A stretch of DNA of 64,000 bases, from NCBI GenBank assembly GCA_000697665.1, contig KL197710.1, positions 1,113,923-1,177,922 of the forward strand, in the 5' to 3' direction. Made by a program: the position numbers and the translations under genes. The DNA comes from Jaapia argillacea MUCL 33604 (taxonomy: Eukaryota > Basidiomycota > Agaricomycetes > Jaapiales > Jaapiaceae). How positions within the stretch are numbered: position 1 is the first letter of the stretch; every line of letters starts with the position of its first letter. The notes under the pieces are model-generated. The model was given only the letters and a program-made list of their open reading frames with translations. It was not told where the DNA came from and did no database searches. Below are positions 1 to 11,694 of this stretch, in pieces.

Positions 1-1986
1 GATGAAAATATCGAAAACAATATCGAGAATAAAATTAGGTCCGCCTTTTCCTCCTCTGGCTGTCGAAACTTGTGATGTTCATGTTTAGTAGATCCGGTCA
101 TCTCACGCGACCGACACCCGAGCCCTGCACCAACCCCTCTCGCTTTCCACTCAATATCATCCACTCTCATTCTTCCTTCCTCCCATCCATCGTCACTCCA
201 AACTTACTCTCTCAATTCGTCAAAACTTATTTCCGAACTTGAAGTATCCCCTTCAAATCGAGTGTCTCGCCGAGATGAAAAACATATCGAACCCTCCCGC
301 GTCGAACGTGCCGTTATTTCGTCATCTAGTGATTGGATGGCTACCATCGATTCCCGTCAACCCGACGATGCTTTCCGCGGTGAGATGTATCTGAAGCTAT
401 GGTGGTGGGATAGAAAGGCTGGCGTATGGATATTGAATACAAGGATAGATCGCCCTCATGGACTGAAGAAATTGACTTCCGTCACCTTTAGCCCTACAAA
501 ACATCGTAGTCGTCTGTTACTGGTGACAACTGGGGAAGATGGATATGTGAAGACATGGGGCATCCGGACTCTGGGTGACAAAGATGGCGAAACTGAAGGT
601 GAGCATCGCCACCGACATGTTTTTTGAAGGTTGATAACTTGAACTTGCTACCAGAGCACTGGGTTGTTCGCTCAGCCTCTTCTTTCGGCTCCGAATTTCC
701 GGTTCACGCCGCTTGGTCGTCGGATGGTTCAATACTAGCCATTTCGTTTAGGTCGCGCATCATCTTATACGATCCCGTCACCAATGCTTCCCAACTTGTT
801 ATCTCTTCGCCGGAGTGCAAAATCATCTCGTCAGCCCATTTCATGGGTCGGGCAGGACGGTACCTCATAGCTGTAGGCCAGTGCGACACCGTACTTTGGG
901 ATCTTTTGCTCGGTAATGGTACGCCCTCCGATGATATCTCATCCTCTTCGTTGTGCTGATGCTACTTAGTTGCCTGGCATTATCGAAGCAGCATGGTAAT
1001 CGACATGGTAGTCCCTCACCAACGGGATGAGTCCGTGGCTTTATTCCAGCATGTCCCATCGTCCGCTGGAACAGGTACCCGAACAGTTGTCTCGATTTTT
1101 GGTCCCACGTCTGCTACCCCTGTGCAGTCGCGCTCCCTTCCGTTCCAACTCTCCAGCGTCACTTGGCAACTACCCGCAGGGCCGTCCACTTCCTCCGGAC
1201 TGTCACCCTATACTCTTGTCGGCGTGACCACCTCTTGGAGTGTGGTACTCTTCGGTGACGAAGTTTGTCTCCCTGTGGATGTGGGAGCTTCAGCGCAAGA
1301 TCTCGGCAATGTTGAGAATGTCGGGCAGAGAAGAAGCCTTTTCCAAGACATATTTGGATTATCCAACTTCGTTGGCTCCTCACCCGACTCGTCCTCACAA
1401 CCCCATTTACCGGTGAAGCCATGGACCGGCACGGAAGTCGCTGACATCTTTGATGCGCCTGCATACTTGATGCCACCTATAGAGACCCTCTTCGAATCTC
1501 TGATGGAAGGGCTATTGGAGCCTGTCATTGCAGAGAGCAATGATACTATGCACCTTGCCGATGGGGAAGACGCCACGGAGACCGTCGATATCGAGATGGA
1601 CGAAGGAAGTGACACCAAGCTCATCGTTGGTACCCAGCGCCGACGAGTCGTCGATGAACGAGAGATGGATACATTCTTCAGCCTTTTCAAGGAGATATCT
1701 CTTCAGCGTAAGCGTTCTCCTTATTCCCGATTACTTCAATTCACACGTCCATCTAGCGGGCTCTTGCCATGATGTTCGCCAGATTCAAGCTAAAGGCAGC
1801 CACTTGAACGGTGTGTCGAAGTCGGTCGCCAATGGTAACGGCCATCATCACCAGACCACCACAGCGAATGGACTCACACCAAGATCCAAGCACTCTGTTC
1901 TAAAGGCTCAATCCATTGCCACACCGGTTTCCTCGGTATCAACGCCAGTCGCAGCGGGTAAAAAGAGAAAGAAGTCGCTGGGTTGA
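1..1986 (+). CDS. UTP17: U3 snoRNP protein UTP17/NAN1 (WDR75-like), 3' part
   Basis: C-terminal part of a WD40-repeat protein of the small-subunit processome (t-UTP group), which supports rDNA transcription and early pre-18S processing in the nucleolus. The match rests on the mid-protein block around 'SDWMATIDSRQ', 'LKLWWWDRKAG', 'LNTRIDRPH' and 'TTGEDGYVKTW', which is characteristic of NAN1/WDR75. The 5' part lies before the window. Reading frames suggest an exon ending near 38, then introns near 39-88, 599-654, 919-969 and about 1709-1758. A lysine-rich tail (KKRKK) ends at the stop at 1984-1986. Each join keeps a sensible protein, for example 'WDLLLGN' into 'AWHYRSSM'. The gene is convergent with the homeodomain gene that ends at 2238. 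Family assignment is fairly sure; exact exon borders are less so. Confidence 0.82.
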
Positions 1987-2237
1987 AGCTGGAGGGGGAT
2001 CTCAAGAGTTCTCATGGAGCCATCACATCTAGGCATCGCTCGCATCTTGTTCATTTGCACATCATGGTTTATATGTACCCTTGCAATATCGCCATCTATG
2101 CCGGAACAGCATAGCCTTCCTCCATCCAACGCTATTCCAAATTTCTCCCACAGTATATTTTCAGTCAACAAAAACAAAAATGGCACACGTGCGAACCAAG
2201 GGATACAAATCGACGGAGATGGATGTAGTGTGCGCTC

Positions 2238-3337
2238 CTACTTGCGCGCCTTGATTGAGTGTTTGAGCTGGATCAACAGAGCAGCCCCGGTGACCACGTC
2301 TTCGTCGAATATGATGCTGTATTCGCGAGGGATGATAACTGCTGACGAGAGGGAACCCATGAGCATAGGTTCAGCACGTTCGTTAGGAGGCCGACCTTCT
2401 GTTTCCCTTAACTCGGATTTACCATAGGTTTCAGGCTGGTGCACGTCGTCTATATCCGAGTCGTCGAAGTCGTTTTCTCTTCTTCGTTTCGATAGGCGTT
2501 CGCAGGCCCGTTCTAGCATATTCGACTGGTTGTTTGTGCTTCTTGGCGAGCCTCGAGCGGGCTCACATGGCGGGTCACCAGAGCCACTAGCAACCGGGGA
2601 TGAAGAAAGCCACTTCCAAAGATCTGCAGGTTCGACGCGTTCTTGTTGGACAACGTTGATTGGTGGAGGGGCATCCTTTCCGGTGGAGAAAAGTCGAGCT
2701 GGGAGGTCACAGTCTTCATATGCATTCATCGTCACGTTCTTGAAGCGACTGGGCCGCACAGGAGTAAGTGGAAGACGCAGAGTAGGTCGAGGGCCGATCG
2801 GAGTGAAGGTCGGCTGAGCAGAATCGAAACACTCCTGAACAAAGTCCCCAGTTGTGTCTCGAAGTGGCTCCGGTTGAAGGGGCGAATTCGACGAAGTAAT
2901 GGTACGGTTATCGCAAGTCTCATCGTGACCGTTCTCGATACCTGGGAGGTCACCGCTGTTTCTCTTGCTAGTTTGGCGTTTATTCTGAAACCATATATTG
3001 ACGGTCTTGAATTCCCTACAAGTTGGTGAGACTTCGAGATATGCGATTGCAACGGAAATGTTAACCACATTCCAAGTTCGTCGGCCAGTGCCTCCTTTTC
3101 CCGTCTTGAAGGATGGGTTACCGTTTCAAAGGTGGTCGCCAAGCGTTGGAACTGTACATCGGTCATCCGGTGACGAGCTTTCTTTGATCGGAGCCTCGAC
3201 GGAGCAGGGGTTGACAAAGCACCAGGAACACGGTTGTCAAAGTTCTCGTTCGTGGGCTGGCCGGGTTTGCGAGAGACGGTTGGCAGGGCAAGAGCATCAG
3301 AACTAGGACGACGATCGCCCTTTCGACGAGATGACAT
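2238..3337 (-). CDS. Homeodomain transcription factor (non-mating-type class)
   Basis: Predicted 349-residue DNA-binding protein with two exons (3337-3066 and 3015-2238). The 50-nt intron falls inside the homeodomain, before helix 3. The homeodomain lies at about residues 52-108: a basic arm (SKKARHRM), helices 1-2 (TDVQFQRLATTFE, REKEALADELGM) and recognition helix 'TVNIWFQNKRQTSKR', which carries the invariant W, F, N and R. The rest is low-complexity, with a basic patch (SKRRREN) and an acidic stretch (DFDDSDIDD). It lacks the atypical WFxxxRRR of HD1 and does not resemble HD2 outside the domain. It looks like the typical fungal homeobox regulators; related mushroom genes control fruiting-body development, but that role is only inferred here. 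The start at 3337 was chosen as the first Met in frame with the basic arm. Confidence 0.8.
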
Positions 3338-3639
3338 AGAGGTGGTGAATAGTAATGTGGGTAAAAGAATGGATTGGTAGACGGCGATAGTGTTTACTGT
3401 AGCCTGAACCTGAGGAAGAACGGAACCAAGAGTGGCGGACGTGGTAAACCGACGCCACCCAAACAAGAACAGACAACACCAGTCGTGAATCTGAACTTGA
3501 ATGAAAATATTTATTGCTAGAGATCAACCAACTAGATACATGTGTAGTCCTATGGTATGACATGGATTGCGTCCGATACATTTCCTATCCGAAAACATTC
3601 ATGAACATGAGCTCTTTCATACACCGCTTCCTAAAACCA
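3338..3639. other. Intergenic: homeobox gene promoter and F-box gene 3' end
   Basis: About 300 bases between the start of the homeobox gene and the stop of the F-box gene, both on the minus strand. It should hold the homeobox promoter and the F-box 3' UTR. I see no clear motif or RNA gene. Confidence 0.5.
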
Positions 3640-5355
3640 CTATCGCTTCGACCTGTATAATTGCATCAACCCTCGCTCCTCAGGGCTATCCTGTCCGCTT
3701 GAGAGCATATGAAACGGGGCGACCTGGTGTAAACGAGGGATATATTCTTTGGGCAACCTCTTGATCCACTCCTCGTTGATATAAGTCTTCTTCAACGGAA
3801 CTCCAATTCGTCGTCTTCCGAACCCAAAGTCTATGATATGTTGAGGCGAAACGGATTGCCACTCGATGATGTCCAGCTTGGGGCAGATAACATTGGGTCC
3901 TTCGGGCGTATTCTGCAGGGGATGTACCGCATAGCGGTTCCCATCATAGCGGCGAGGATCTTCAACGAGAGCTTGAAGAATTCGTGAGGAGCTCCTGGCA
4001 AACTTGAGGTACCGCAAGTCGGGCATCGAACGAAGCCAATTCACAAGAATATGCATTGTCGTTCCGGCAGGAATGTCGAACGAGTAGAGGGTAAGTACTT
4101 TGACTTCAGAGTACCTCCCGGTAATCAACGAGAGCAACGGGCCGTAATCTTCCCCCGACATATTCAGCATCGTCAGGTCTTGGCAGTGGGGTGCGATGAA
4201 TTGACTAGCGACAAAGAGGGCGTAGCTAACGCTGATGTCTCCAAAGATGACGATCTCGAGAGCGGGCATGATGATGGGATCGGGATACACGATGACATCG
4301 GCGTGCCATTTTGGTCCAGCACCATCCAACGCAAGCTTGTACAATCTGGGACAGTCTCGGAGAATGTCCCGAAACCGCTCCAAGCTGGGGCAACTCTCCA
4401 ATGACATTCGACGAACATCGAGGGTCGTGAGATTGGAGAGGGGGGAGGCATCCCAGTCAAGTTGGACGCCATTAATGCACACATAATCGAGTGCGGGGGC
4501 AACACCGTTCAACAAGGCCATAGGGATCCGGTGTTCCTCCGGTGTATATCCCCGGCCAAGCCAAACGTACGGCTCGCCAATGCGATGCATCTCGAAACGC
4601 TTGAAGATGCCAGGATGGAGACCGTCACGCACGGCCTGGCGGAGTCTGTCGAGGACAGCGAGAGCGGCAGGCCACTCCGTGACAATGATGATCAGCATGC
4701 GGATTTGAGGGAGTTTAGGAATCAATCGGTTCATGATTCCCATCATCACCTCACCGTCATACTTGGACTCAGGTTCTTGACCTGCGGAGTTTGGGTCGTT
4801 AATCCTGACGTCTAACGGAGCATCCCCTGCCCTTTCAAGGTAGGTGAACGAGCGGTGATGGGGGGGAGTATCTCTGATCCACACAGCATTCCAGAGGGTC
4901 GCATCTGATATAGCGACGACCCTCCAGTAGTGGCAGACGGAGGTGAGGGTGCAGCGGAGCTGATCACCCAGGTCTGGCTGGCTAGTTGTCCAGGAGATGA
5001 AGCGAAATACATTGGAGAGAATCTCGGGGGGAAGTCGATTAATGGGAAAGATTTTCCAAAGGAGGATTTTTCGCTGGTACAGCCGCTGGGCGATGGAATT
5101 ATTGATTGAGCTGTGTTCCGTCACGGGCAACTCCCTCTTCCGAGTGACGAGTTCCCATGCTTGGCGGTGTAATCCGCGAGAAGCAAGGATCATGTCCTGG
5201 CGCTCCTCTTCTGCAAATTCCCTGGTGGGGGGATTTACCTGATTATTCAGGAATGCCCTAAGAACCTCGTCGAAATCCCACTTCTCCCATCCCAGGGCGA
5301 TGGGTGCAGGGGCGGGTGGGGGGGCGGGTACCGCTGGATTTGGTACGAGTGACAT
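3640..5355 (-). CDS. F-box domain protein
   Basis: Single uninterrupted reading frame of 571 residues. The F-box starts near residue 104 with 'INRLPPEILSNVFRFISW' and runs through 'LTSVCHYWRVVAISDATLWN', the form typical of the large mushroom F-box family. F-box proteins join SKP1-cullin ubiquitin ligases and select substrates. The long remainder has weak leucine-rich-like spacing (LDVRRMSLESCPSLERF, LTMLNMSGEDYGPLLSL), probably a substrate-binding solenoid. A TATA-like element lies about 155 bp upstream on the minus strand (near 5510-5520). The substrate cannot be predicted. A second member of this broad family lies at 18714-20297, but the two are not obviously close copies. Confidence 0.8.
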   Translation of the reverse strand: MSLVPNPAVPAPPPAPAPIALGWEKWDFDEVLRAFLNNQVNPPTREFAEEERQDMILASRGLHRQAWELVTRKRELPVTEHSSINNSIAQRLYQRKILLWKIFPINRLPPEILSNVFRFISWTTSQPDLGDQLRCTLTSVCHYWRVVAISDATLWNAVWIRDTPPHHRSFTYLERAGDAPLDVRINDPNSAGQEPESKYDGEVMMGIMNRLIPKLPQIRMLIIIVTEWPAALAVLDRLRQAVRDGLHPGIFKRFEMHRIGEPYVWLGRGYTPEEHRIPMALLNGVAPALDYVCINGVQLDWDASPLSNLTTLDVRRMSLESCPSLERFRDILRDCPRLYKLALDGAGPKWHADVIVYPDPIIMPALEIVIFGDISVSYALFVASQFIAPHCQDLTMLNMSGEDYGPLLSLITGRYSEVKVLTLYSFDIPAGTTMHILVNWLRSMPDLRYLKFARSSSRILQALVEDPRRYDGNRYAVHPLQNTPEGPNVICPKLDIIEWQSVSPQHIIDFGFGRRRIGVPLKKTYINEEWIKRLPKEYIPRLHQVAPFHMLSSGQDSPEERGLMQLYRSKR

Positions 5356-6974
5356 CTACCATTGTCAGAAATTAAGGGTCAGGGAGGATCTCAGAGAACC
5401 AAAGCTCATATCTCACCTGTTGGGGAACAAGACTTTGGGCTAAACTGGGAATAGGGAACAAATGATTTCGTGATGGCTCCGGAGTTGGACAGGACGGAGA
5501 CGGATGGAGATTATATAGAGAAGGGTCGAAGGCCACGGAAACAGGAAGATTGAAGAACAAGGAAGCCTTATAAAGGGCAGAGTGGCAGGGATTTTTGGTG
5601 GCATTTGCAATCGATAGAATAAGAGGTGATGGGACGCGCCCAAGTCAAAGCAATTGTTTATCTTTGTGGGTCCACAAAACATCCAAAGGAATCACATACA
5701 ATGTACCCGCCACATTCTAACCTCCACTGCGTTTCCCTAATAATTTCTTGATACCTGCCTCCTTCGGTCATAAAGGCTACGGGCAGATCTAGAGAAAGGC
5801 ATAAAAACACGATTATCCCTGGAAGTCCACCGTCACAAGGGGAATCTTTGCCGTACGTACGATTGGATTCCTTTCCCCCTTCACCAAGAAACTCGCGAAA
5901 CAGGTTAACGGCTAATCACTGCGTGATTGACGTCGGCATCTAGCATTCTAGGAATCAAAGCTACAAGCAGCTGGTCGCGGAACGTTCCACGAGGCGGAGA
6001 CGTCCGAGTGTCCTAGCTTTCCGGGGACGGGGCTGCTGGGGCTTTCCGACCACAGTGGCGACGGTGTTTCAAGTCCAAAGGGTTCCAAGGAAATAACTTC
6101 GGAAGGACACGAGCGGGACAATGGAGAGTTGACAACGTCGGGCTTGTCCTGCATTTGTCAATACGTACCCGGACCGATCCGCCCTTACGCTTTACGATCA
6201 ACGGATTCGTCGTCCTCTGTTCGTCGTGCCTCGTGCGCTATAGCAGAGGTCGTTTTCGTGGCATCAGCTAGTTTTTCCGGTATCAAGTTCTACGAGACCC
6301 TCGATCCCACTCAATTTGGTTCCGTCCATCGATCCTACTCACTTGCCCGCTGTGGAAAGCGTGTCCATCCAATCAAATCACAGCAAACCCACTGTGCACA
6401 CTGTCGTCGAAAAATATTCGAGTGGCAAAATCACGTCTGCTCGACCCTGCTTTCAATTTGCTAAGGATGTGTTACTGTCTCTTCTTGAATGCGACGCTCC
6501 GGCGGCTCCATCCGACAGATTCTCATCCTCGTGTTGCTCCCTCAAAACTGCGTGGGTGTGCATCTTGTGCAAAGCACACGGCCGGTTCTTGCTTGGCCCA
6601 TATGGAACATGTCGCAACCTGCCGTGCCGGGGAAAGGAAGATGTGAGGTAGTAGCGCGATCTTCCGCTAGCGATTTTCACTTCTCGATCGACTCAAAAGG
6701 TTATCTGGTCCACCGGTCGTCATGGCTCTGGGCAAAGAGGTGTCATGTTGTGGACGTTTTTCAGAATACACATACACGAGTCATTATGGTTACTAACTGA
6801 GTATCAATCGAGATTCGACCAACGCGCCTACGAATACAGTTACAACGAAACCAGAAGATACATGAACGAAGCATATAAAACACGACCAGAGAAGCAAACA
6901 AACCGATCCAACCCATCAGCCAGTACAACATAATATCTTAGAATCATAACTTCATCCCCCCACTTATCGCTTCT
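5356..6974. other. Intergenic region, no convincing gene
   Basis: About 1.6 kb between the F-box gene start and the PB1 gene stop. It contains only short open frames on both strands without recognisable domains or plausible exon chains. The left end should be the F-box promoter, with TATA-like runs near 5515 and 5570 on the minus strand. A + strand 'tataaaa' near 6876 has no gene downstream. A non-coding RNA cannot be excluded. Confidence 0.5.
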
Positions 6975-9900
6975 TCAATGCCATCCTCCTGGAATGCCTC
7001 CCGACTTCGGAGCGGGGGCAGGAGCACCCGGGATCTGCGGGTCGTTGATCAAGTCTTCAACGACGCGATTGACGATGTCGGAGTCCTTCGCAGATATCCC
7101 CCCTTCACGAATGGCAGCGTCTAGCTTGGCGGGAAGATTAGAGAACCCGATCTCCGCGAATCCCATCTACGAGAATTGGTCAGATAAAGGATCATGCACA
7201 TCTGTAGTCGAGCAAAATACCTCTGCTAACTTACTACGAATCCTCCTCGATTTTTCTTCAACCACGTTGGGTCTGGTAGGTCCTCCAGACTGACGCAACT
7301 ACGGAAAAACTTTGTCAGCGGATGCGGTGGCAGGAAGGGAACACATACCTCGGCCATTCTCTTCTCTACGCGACGTCTGGCAGCTTCGTCGGAAGTAAGA
7401 GGAGCGCCGCTCGGTTGGCCTGATGGACCAGGCTGAGCAGGCTGCGTGGGTTGTGGTGGCTGGATGGACTCCGCTGGCCGAATGGACTGGACAGATTGAG
7501 GTCGCTGGACAGGCGTGGGGGGCTGAACAACAGAAGGGGATTTGACAACTTGGGGTACAAGGGGCTCCGGCAGAGCAGCAGCCGCCTCCAATTGAGGTGA
7601 TGTCGTAACATTCCCAAGTGTCGCGAGATTACTCCTCGTATTGACAGGCGAGCCTCTTTCGCGTCGGCCAGCCCCATGAAACGTGTTCGCTCGGCGAGGA
7701 GTGACGTTTACCATCTCGAGTTGAGGATATGGTCCTCTGGCATTGCTAACTAGTTGCGTCACTGGCGCGCTGGGCTTGGGTGTAACAGGTGTCGATGTAA
7801 CTTGGGCACCTTGTTGTCCGACGACTGGGGTCTGAGGCACCTCTTGGGGCCCGTCTGTGGAGGCAGATACAGGATCAGCCCTTCGCAGAGGAGAATAGTC
7901 AGCAACAACATCATGAGATGAATCAAAAGACACTGACCCTTCCCCGGATACATTCTGAGATCGACTACCGCGCTGCCTCCTACGTTCCTCCCTCTCTCGC
8001 TTGTACTTCTCCTTCTCCCGTTTATAACGCTCCTTAGCTTCCTCCAACCTCACTTTCGTCTCCTCGTGGTCTGACATCCACCTTGGCGACACAGCGTACA
8101 CGCTCACATCATTGTAAGGATTTTCTTCCTGCGTAGAGCCAGTGGTATGGTTGGCACCAATCAGATTGTTGAAAGTCTGCTGGCGCTGACGGGCGAGCTG
8201 CCACGGACCGGGCCGTCCCCAAGGTCCCCAAAGGCCAGGAGTCACGATGGGAGGTGGGGGAGGGGGTGGTATAAAGGGATGAGGTGGACCAATCGTCGGG
8301 GGTGGAGGGGGACCCCTAAATACAGGTGGAGGTGGAACTGCAAATGCAGGTGGGGGTGGGATTCCGAATACAGGTGGGGGTGGAGGCGGTGCAGTAGCTG
8401 CACTATGGGGAGGAGGCGGCGGTGTTCGGCGACCAGGAGGTGGGGGTGGGCCACGAGGTGGGAAGTGCCGAGCGTGATGTAGGTGAGGAGGAGGGTGGTG
8501 GGGAAGATGAAACGGTGGCGGTGGCGGAGGTGGTGGTAAGCCGTCCCCATGGTCGTCATGAGAATTCGTGGACAAGGACGAAGGAGTGAGGGGGGCTGTC
8601 CAGCGGCGGGGCCCGCGGTGACGGGAGCCTATGGGGTCAGGGATATGAAGAAGTGGGGGCGAATTGCGACCAAAGCGGCGATTACCTCGCTGAGTTACGG
8701 GGGTTGAGGTCATCGGTACTGCACCACTGGGCGAGACAGCTGTCGCAATATTCGTGGTCATCCTGTGGACAGCCTGTACCAGATTGTGAACAGAGTCGGC
8801 GACCCTTCGTCCAGCTTCATCTTCAGCAGTTTGACGAAAATTATCAGAAGCACGAACAGCCTCTTCCTGGACCTCCATAGCAGAACGGCGGATTTCATCG
8901 GCGGCTCGATGCATGGCCTCCCGATGAATCTGCCAATAAGCGCCGCTCGTGGCATGCCTGAGCATACCTCGAAGGCTTTCTCCGAGTTCTGGATGAGCGG
9001 ATATGATGGAAGAGATGTTGTTGATGAATGTGGCAACATCGTTGGTCAGGGAGACTGTTTGCTCAGCTGCTGGAGAGTCCAATGAAGGCAGAGGTGGATC
9101 GGAAGCGGCTTCTACAGGTGTGGCGGGCTTGGTTGTAGAGCTCGAGGTGCTCCTGATTTTACCTTTCGGAATGTCAGATAAGTCAACATTGAAATCACGA
9201 TTCAACTCACCTCCTACAGACGGGCTGAGCTCTCTCCGCGACCCAACCCCAAGCTCGCTAACGTCGTAAACGTGAATGGGCGGCTTCTCGTGAGCCTCTT
9301 CCATATTGAGCACAGATGCAGTCGAGGAAGCGTCGTCCTCGACAGTAGGTTGCATGTCCTCCTTCGCTCTCCCTTTTCCTTTCCCCTCCCTTGACGGCCT
9401 AACTGTACCCATCTCCGTCGCATCAGTCTCAGAAGCGACACTGCTCTCATCATCCCTCCTGACAGAAGCACTTGACGACACCGTTGCCGTCCCGAGTTCC
9501 TCCACATACGCATGCGGGCTGTCACTCCCCCTTCCCGACCGTGAAGAGGACATAAACCCCATCCCCGGAATCCTCTGCCAATCATCCTCTACTTCAAAAA
9601 CGAATGGCATAGCTGAACTGCCAAAGGTGTTGCGGTTGCCTGTGGCTGCGCCGCCGGGGTACGTAGAAGTTCGTGGCGTATTCGGGAGAGCCTTATCCTG
9701 CTCGTTTCCACCTTGACCATGGGGACTGAAAGCGCCTAAGTTATGCACGATAAACTTGATGACTTGGCCAGCCTGGTGCGCCGTGGAGTAATAATCGCGC
9801 AGTTCTTCATCCGTACTGAGCGTCACTTCATCCCCATCGTTATCAACGTACGAAACACCAATTTGTTGGGCAGAGATTCCAAAAAGGGTTTCGATCTTTG

Positions 9901-9991
9901 TAGCAAGGACAGTCCAAGAGGGTTGTTGGTTAAAAGTGAGACGGCGAGTTAGACCGTCTGGTCTGCTCAGTTTGAACAGTGTTGGAGGCAT
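6975..9991 (-). CDS. PB1-domain, proline-rich scaffold-like protein
   Basis: Predicted 970-residue protein with three exons (9991-7349, 7298-7221, 7166-6975) and introns of 50 and 54 nt. The N-terminus (about 1-85) is a PB1 domain: a basic 'LSRPDGLTRRLTF' strand and an acidic OPCA-like stretch 'YVDNDGDEVTLSTDEEL', so it may bind other PB1 domains by either face. Next come disordered Ser/Thr-rich sequence, an alanine/glutamate helical part, then a strongly repetitive polyproline region (about residues 478-590) with runs of 7-10 prolines that could bind profilin, SH3 or WW partners. A charged coiled coil (KERYKREKEKYKRE) lies near 645-675. The last two exons encode a conserved-looking helical tail. 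The Pro tracts recall formin FH1 regions, but no FH2 domain follows. Specific function unknown. Confidence 0.75.
8242..8560 (-). repeat. GC-rich imperfect repeat coding for polyproline
   Basis: Inside the PB1 gene. On the + strand it reads as many copies of short (GGTGG)n-type units with variable spacers; on the coding strand it gives runs of CCN codons. Such sequence is prone to length change by slippage. It also creates a long antisense frame rich in Trp and Arg, which is an artefact. Confidence 0.7.
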
Positions 9992-10225
9992 AGTGGTATG
10001 TGGGAAAGATGTGGAAGCTTGATGACGCCGGTTATATACGTCCCACCTGGGACGACTGCGCCAACGGATTTGGAAGTCAGCGGCACCGCTGCGGGCGTAG
10101 GCTTCTCAAAGCACAGCATCAGGTAGCTTTCCATTGTGCGATCAGGCGCTCGCTTGGATGTTAACTTCAAGATCCATATTGAACATACAGGTATAACTAC
10201 TACACAAAGACATCTCTCTCATGAT

Positions 10226-11694
10226 CTACGCAAAGATGGCCAGTCGAGGATCGATCTCAGCGGGGTCGTTCAACTGCAGACGAAAATCAAATCAGCAACC
10301 TGAACCTCCAGTAGTAACAAAGCCATACCCTCAGACCAATGTTCAAAGAACTGATCTTCTTCATGTCCGCCTCTGGAATGTCGAAAGTGTTGCAATCCAA
10401 GTTCTGGACAAGGCGATCATGGTTATTCGACTTGGGAACAACGGCAATGCCCCGCTGAGTAGCCCAGCGCAGCAAAATCTGAGTAACACCTGTCACCAGA
10501 ACGATCGGATCAGCTTACGCGTCCCTAGGCCTCATGATACCAAAATGAAAGGCCACGTACTCCTTCCCTGAGATTTAGCAACGGAGGTGATAACATCGTG
10601 CTCGAACAGACTCGTTCCCTTGGCCATACCCAACTCGACGTAACTCTGGGGACCGAAGGAAGAGTAACCAGTCACGGCGATGCCGAACGTCTTGCAGAGC
10701 TGAACGAGGGGCTCTTGAGTGAGGTAAGGGTGGTGCTCGATTTGGAGGACTGCGGGCTCGATACGGGCGTAGCGGAACAGATCAATGATCAAGGAACCCT
10801 GGCAGTTACTGTGCATTCCAAAGTTATGATCGGGGAGAGATGAAATGAAGGAAATCAGCCAAACCTCAAACCGATGTTCTTAGCAAGGCCCTCGTCAACG
10901 AGCTCCTCCATCGCCTTCCAAGTCTCCTGTAAGGGAGTGTTCTCTGCCGCGACAATTCAGCCGATATTGGTGAATAACGAAAGGAATAGACGCACGCGTG
11001 TAGACTTTGCCATCATCTCCGAACCACTCGGGAGGGTAGCGGTGAGTGGGGTCGACATATTTCAAGGAGATGGGGAAGTGGACGAGGTAGAGGTCAAAGT
11101 AGTCGAGACCCCAGTCGCTGAGCTGCTTCTTGGCCAAGGCCTTGACGTGGTCATGGGCATGGAAAGTGTTCCAGAGCTAAATAAAAGAAGCGTTGTGAGT
11201 TTTGCAAGGCCAGAATATTCCGATTGATATCAACCTTGGAGGTGATGACTTCCGAAATACAACCAGGTGAGAATCGACGTCTAACACGTTGCAAAACATT
11301 GGTACTCACACAACTCCTCACGCTTGACAATGCCAGCAGCAAGAGCTTTCTTGACACCCTCTCCGGCCTGCTTCTCGTTGCCGTAGTCACCGGCACCATC
11401 CAACAGACGGTAACCCGCCTTGATGGCGTTGAAAACGGTCTAAAAAGGGGTGAGTCTGAAGCTCGACTGAAGGACAAAGCCATAGCTGACCTCGGCACAA
11501 GTATCCTTGGTCACCTTCCAGAGGCCGAAGCTGGGTAGAAAAAGCCCGTTCAGACCGGTTCAATCGAGGTGAACGGAGGTGATCCTTACCCTACAAGAGG
11601 CATCTGAATAAAATCACAATCGTCAGCGAGCCATCCCTGCGACGATCAATCTACACACCTTCTGACCAGTTCTCTTCAATACGACGGTAGCCAT
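10226..11694 (-). CDS. xyl1: Aldo-keto reductase, D-xylose reductase type
   Basis: Predicted cytosolic NAD(P)H-dependent aldose reductase that would reduce D-xylose to xylitol and other aldoses. It is an AKR (beta/alpha)8 barrel of about 320 residues in several exons. Visible family marks are an N-terminus after '[12 protein letters not shown]', the active-site Tyr in '[11 protein letters not shown]', the catalytic His in '[15 protein letters not shown]', the xylose-reductase insert '[12 protein letters not shown]', '[13 protein letters not shown]', and the cofactor-binding 'VVPKSNN'. It ends 'DPRLAIFA'. Two introns were checked by frame: a 49-nt one joins 'KVYT' to '[10 protein letters not shown]', and another joins 'GL' to 'SNCQGS'. 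The gene is divergent from the ketopantoate reductase, with 638 bp between starts. The AKR family is certain; substrate preference is inferred from the insert. Confidence 0.85.

Noticed and set aside
8147-8482. Open frame rich in Trp and Arg on the + strand
   Set aside because: It is the antisense of the polyproline repeat of the PB1 gene and has no independent support.
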